From Alphaproteobacteria bacterium (GTDB lineage: Bacteria; Pseudomonadota; Alphaproteobacteria; CACIAM-22H2): 7,467 bases of DNA. The DNA is taken from assembly GCA_016869415.1 (NCBI GenBank), contig VGEI01000172.1, positions 1 to 7,467 on the forward strand. The letters are read 5' to 3'. A model generated the notes under the pieces. That model was given only the letters and a program-made list of their open reading frames with translations, was not told the origin of the DNA and did no database searches. Made by a program: the position numbers and the translations under genes. Positions 7,409-7,467 of the stretch are shown here, one piece after another; the first letter of the stretch is position 1; every line of letters starts with the position of its first letter.

Positions 7409-7467
7409 TTATTTCCCGGCAGGCTTGATCCCAGGCGGCCGGGCCTGTATGGTCCCGCCCCGATTTC
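7409..7467 (-). CDS. Possible 3' end of a convergent unknown gene (partial)
   Basis: On the minus strand one frame is open from the window edge to a TAA (complement of 7409-7411), giving about 18 residues ending in ARPPGIKPAGK. If real, it meets the S41 protease tail to tail with a one-base gap. The Pro/Gly/Lys-rich end is plausible for a protein C-terminus, but 18 residues cannot be recognised and another minus-strand frame is also open across this stretch. The alternative is that these bases are intergenic, leading to another + strand gene: an ATG at 7449 begins a frame that also runs off the edge. Confidence 0.25.
   Translation of the reverse strand, partial: NRGGTIQARPPGIKPAGK
7415..7443. 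repeat. Six-base inverted repeat after the S41 protease gene
   Basis: CCCGGC (7415-7420) and GCCGGG (7438-7443) are perfect complements separated by 17 bases. The hairpin starts eight bases after the protease stop codon, a usual place for a transcription end, but no T run follows on the + strand, so it is not a standard intrinsic terminator. In a GC-rich sequence a stem this short can occur by chance. Confidence 0.25.

Noticed and set aside
1..7467. Search for a defence system, mobile element, CRISPR array, biosynthetic cluster or RNA gene
   Set aside because: All long frames are accounted for by housekeeping or envelope genes. No regular repeat spacing, transposase, integrase, target-site duplication or tRNA-like fold was seen.

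Overview
The window looks like a chromosomal housekeeping segment from a GC-rich alphaproteobacterium, perhaps near Rhodospirillales. The grounds are the high G+C at third codon positions, protein sequences of alphaproteobacterial character (TopA, RNase R, DprA C-terminus with a winged-helix tail) and the dprA-topA-rnr gene order, which I recall as common in that class. The lineage is inference; no rRNA or other decisive marker is present.

All confidently called genes are on the + strand. Layout: the 3' part of dprA (1-417, cut by the window edge); a 54-base AT-rich gap with TTAACC direct repeats; topA, DNA topoisomerase I (472-3108); a 142-base gap with a possible -10 box and a clear Shine-Dalgarno sequence; rnr, ribonuclease R, starting with TTG (3251-5470); an AT-rich leader; a small two-helix membrane protein resembling the membrane part of DUF983 proteins but lacking their zinc ribbon (5534-5839, start uncertain); and a lipoprotein-type S41 carboxyl-terminal processing protease with a PDZ domain (5836-7407), whose ATG overlaps the stop of the small gene as ATGA. 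The last 59 bases may hold the 3' end of a convergent minus-strand gene.

DprA (loading of RecA on incoming single-stranded DNA), TopA (removal of negative supercoils) and RNase R (3'-5' decay of structured RNA) form a nucleic-acid maintenance group. The last two genes are envelope proteins: a small membrane protein and a periplasmic or outer-membrane-anchored protease, possibly translationally coupled.

I see no tRNA, rRNA, CRISPR array, insertion sequence, phage gene or recognisable new defence or biosynthetic system. The points most worth a second look are the DUF983-like gene without zinc-binding cysteines and two AT-rich islands carrying near-matches to the CtrA cell-cycle regulator box.
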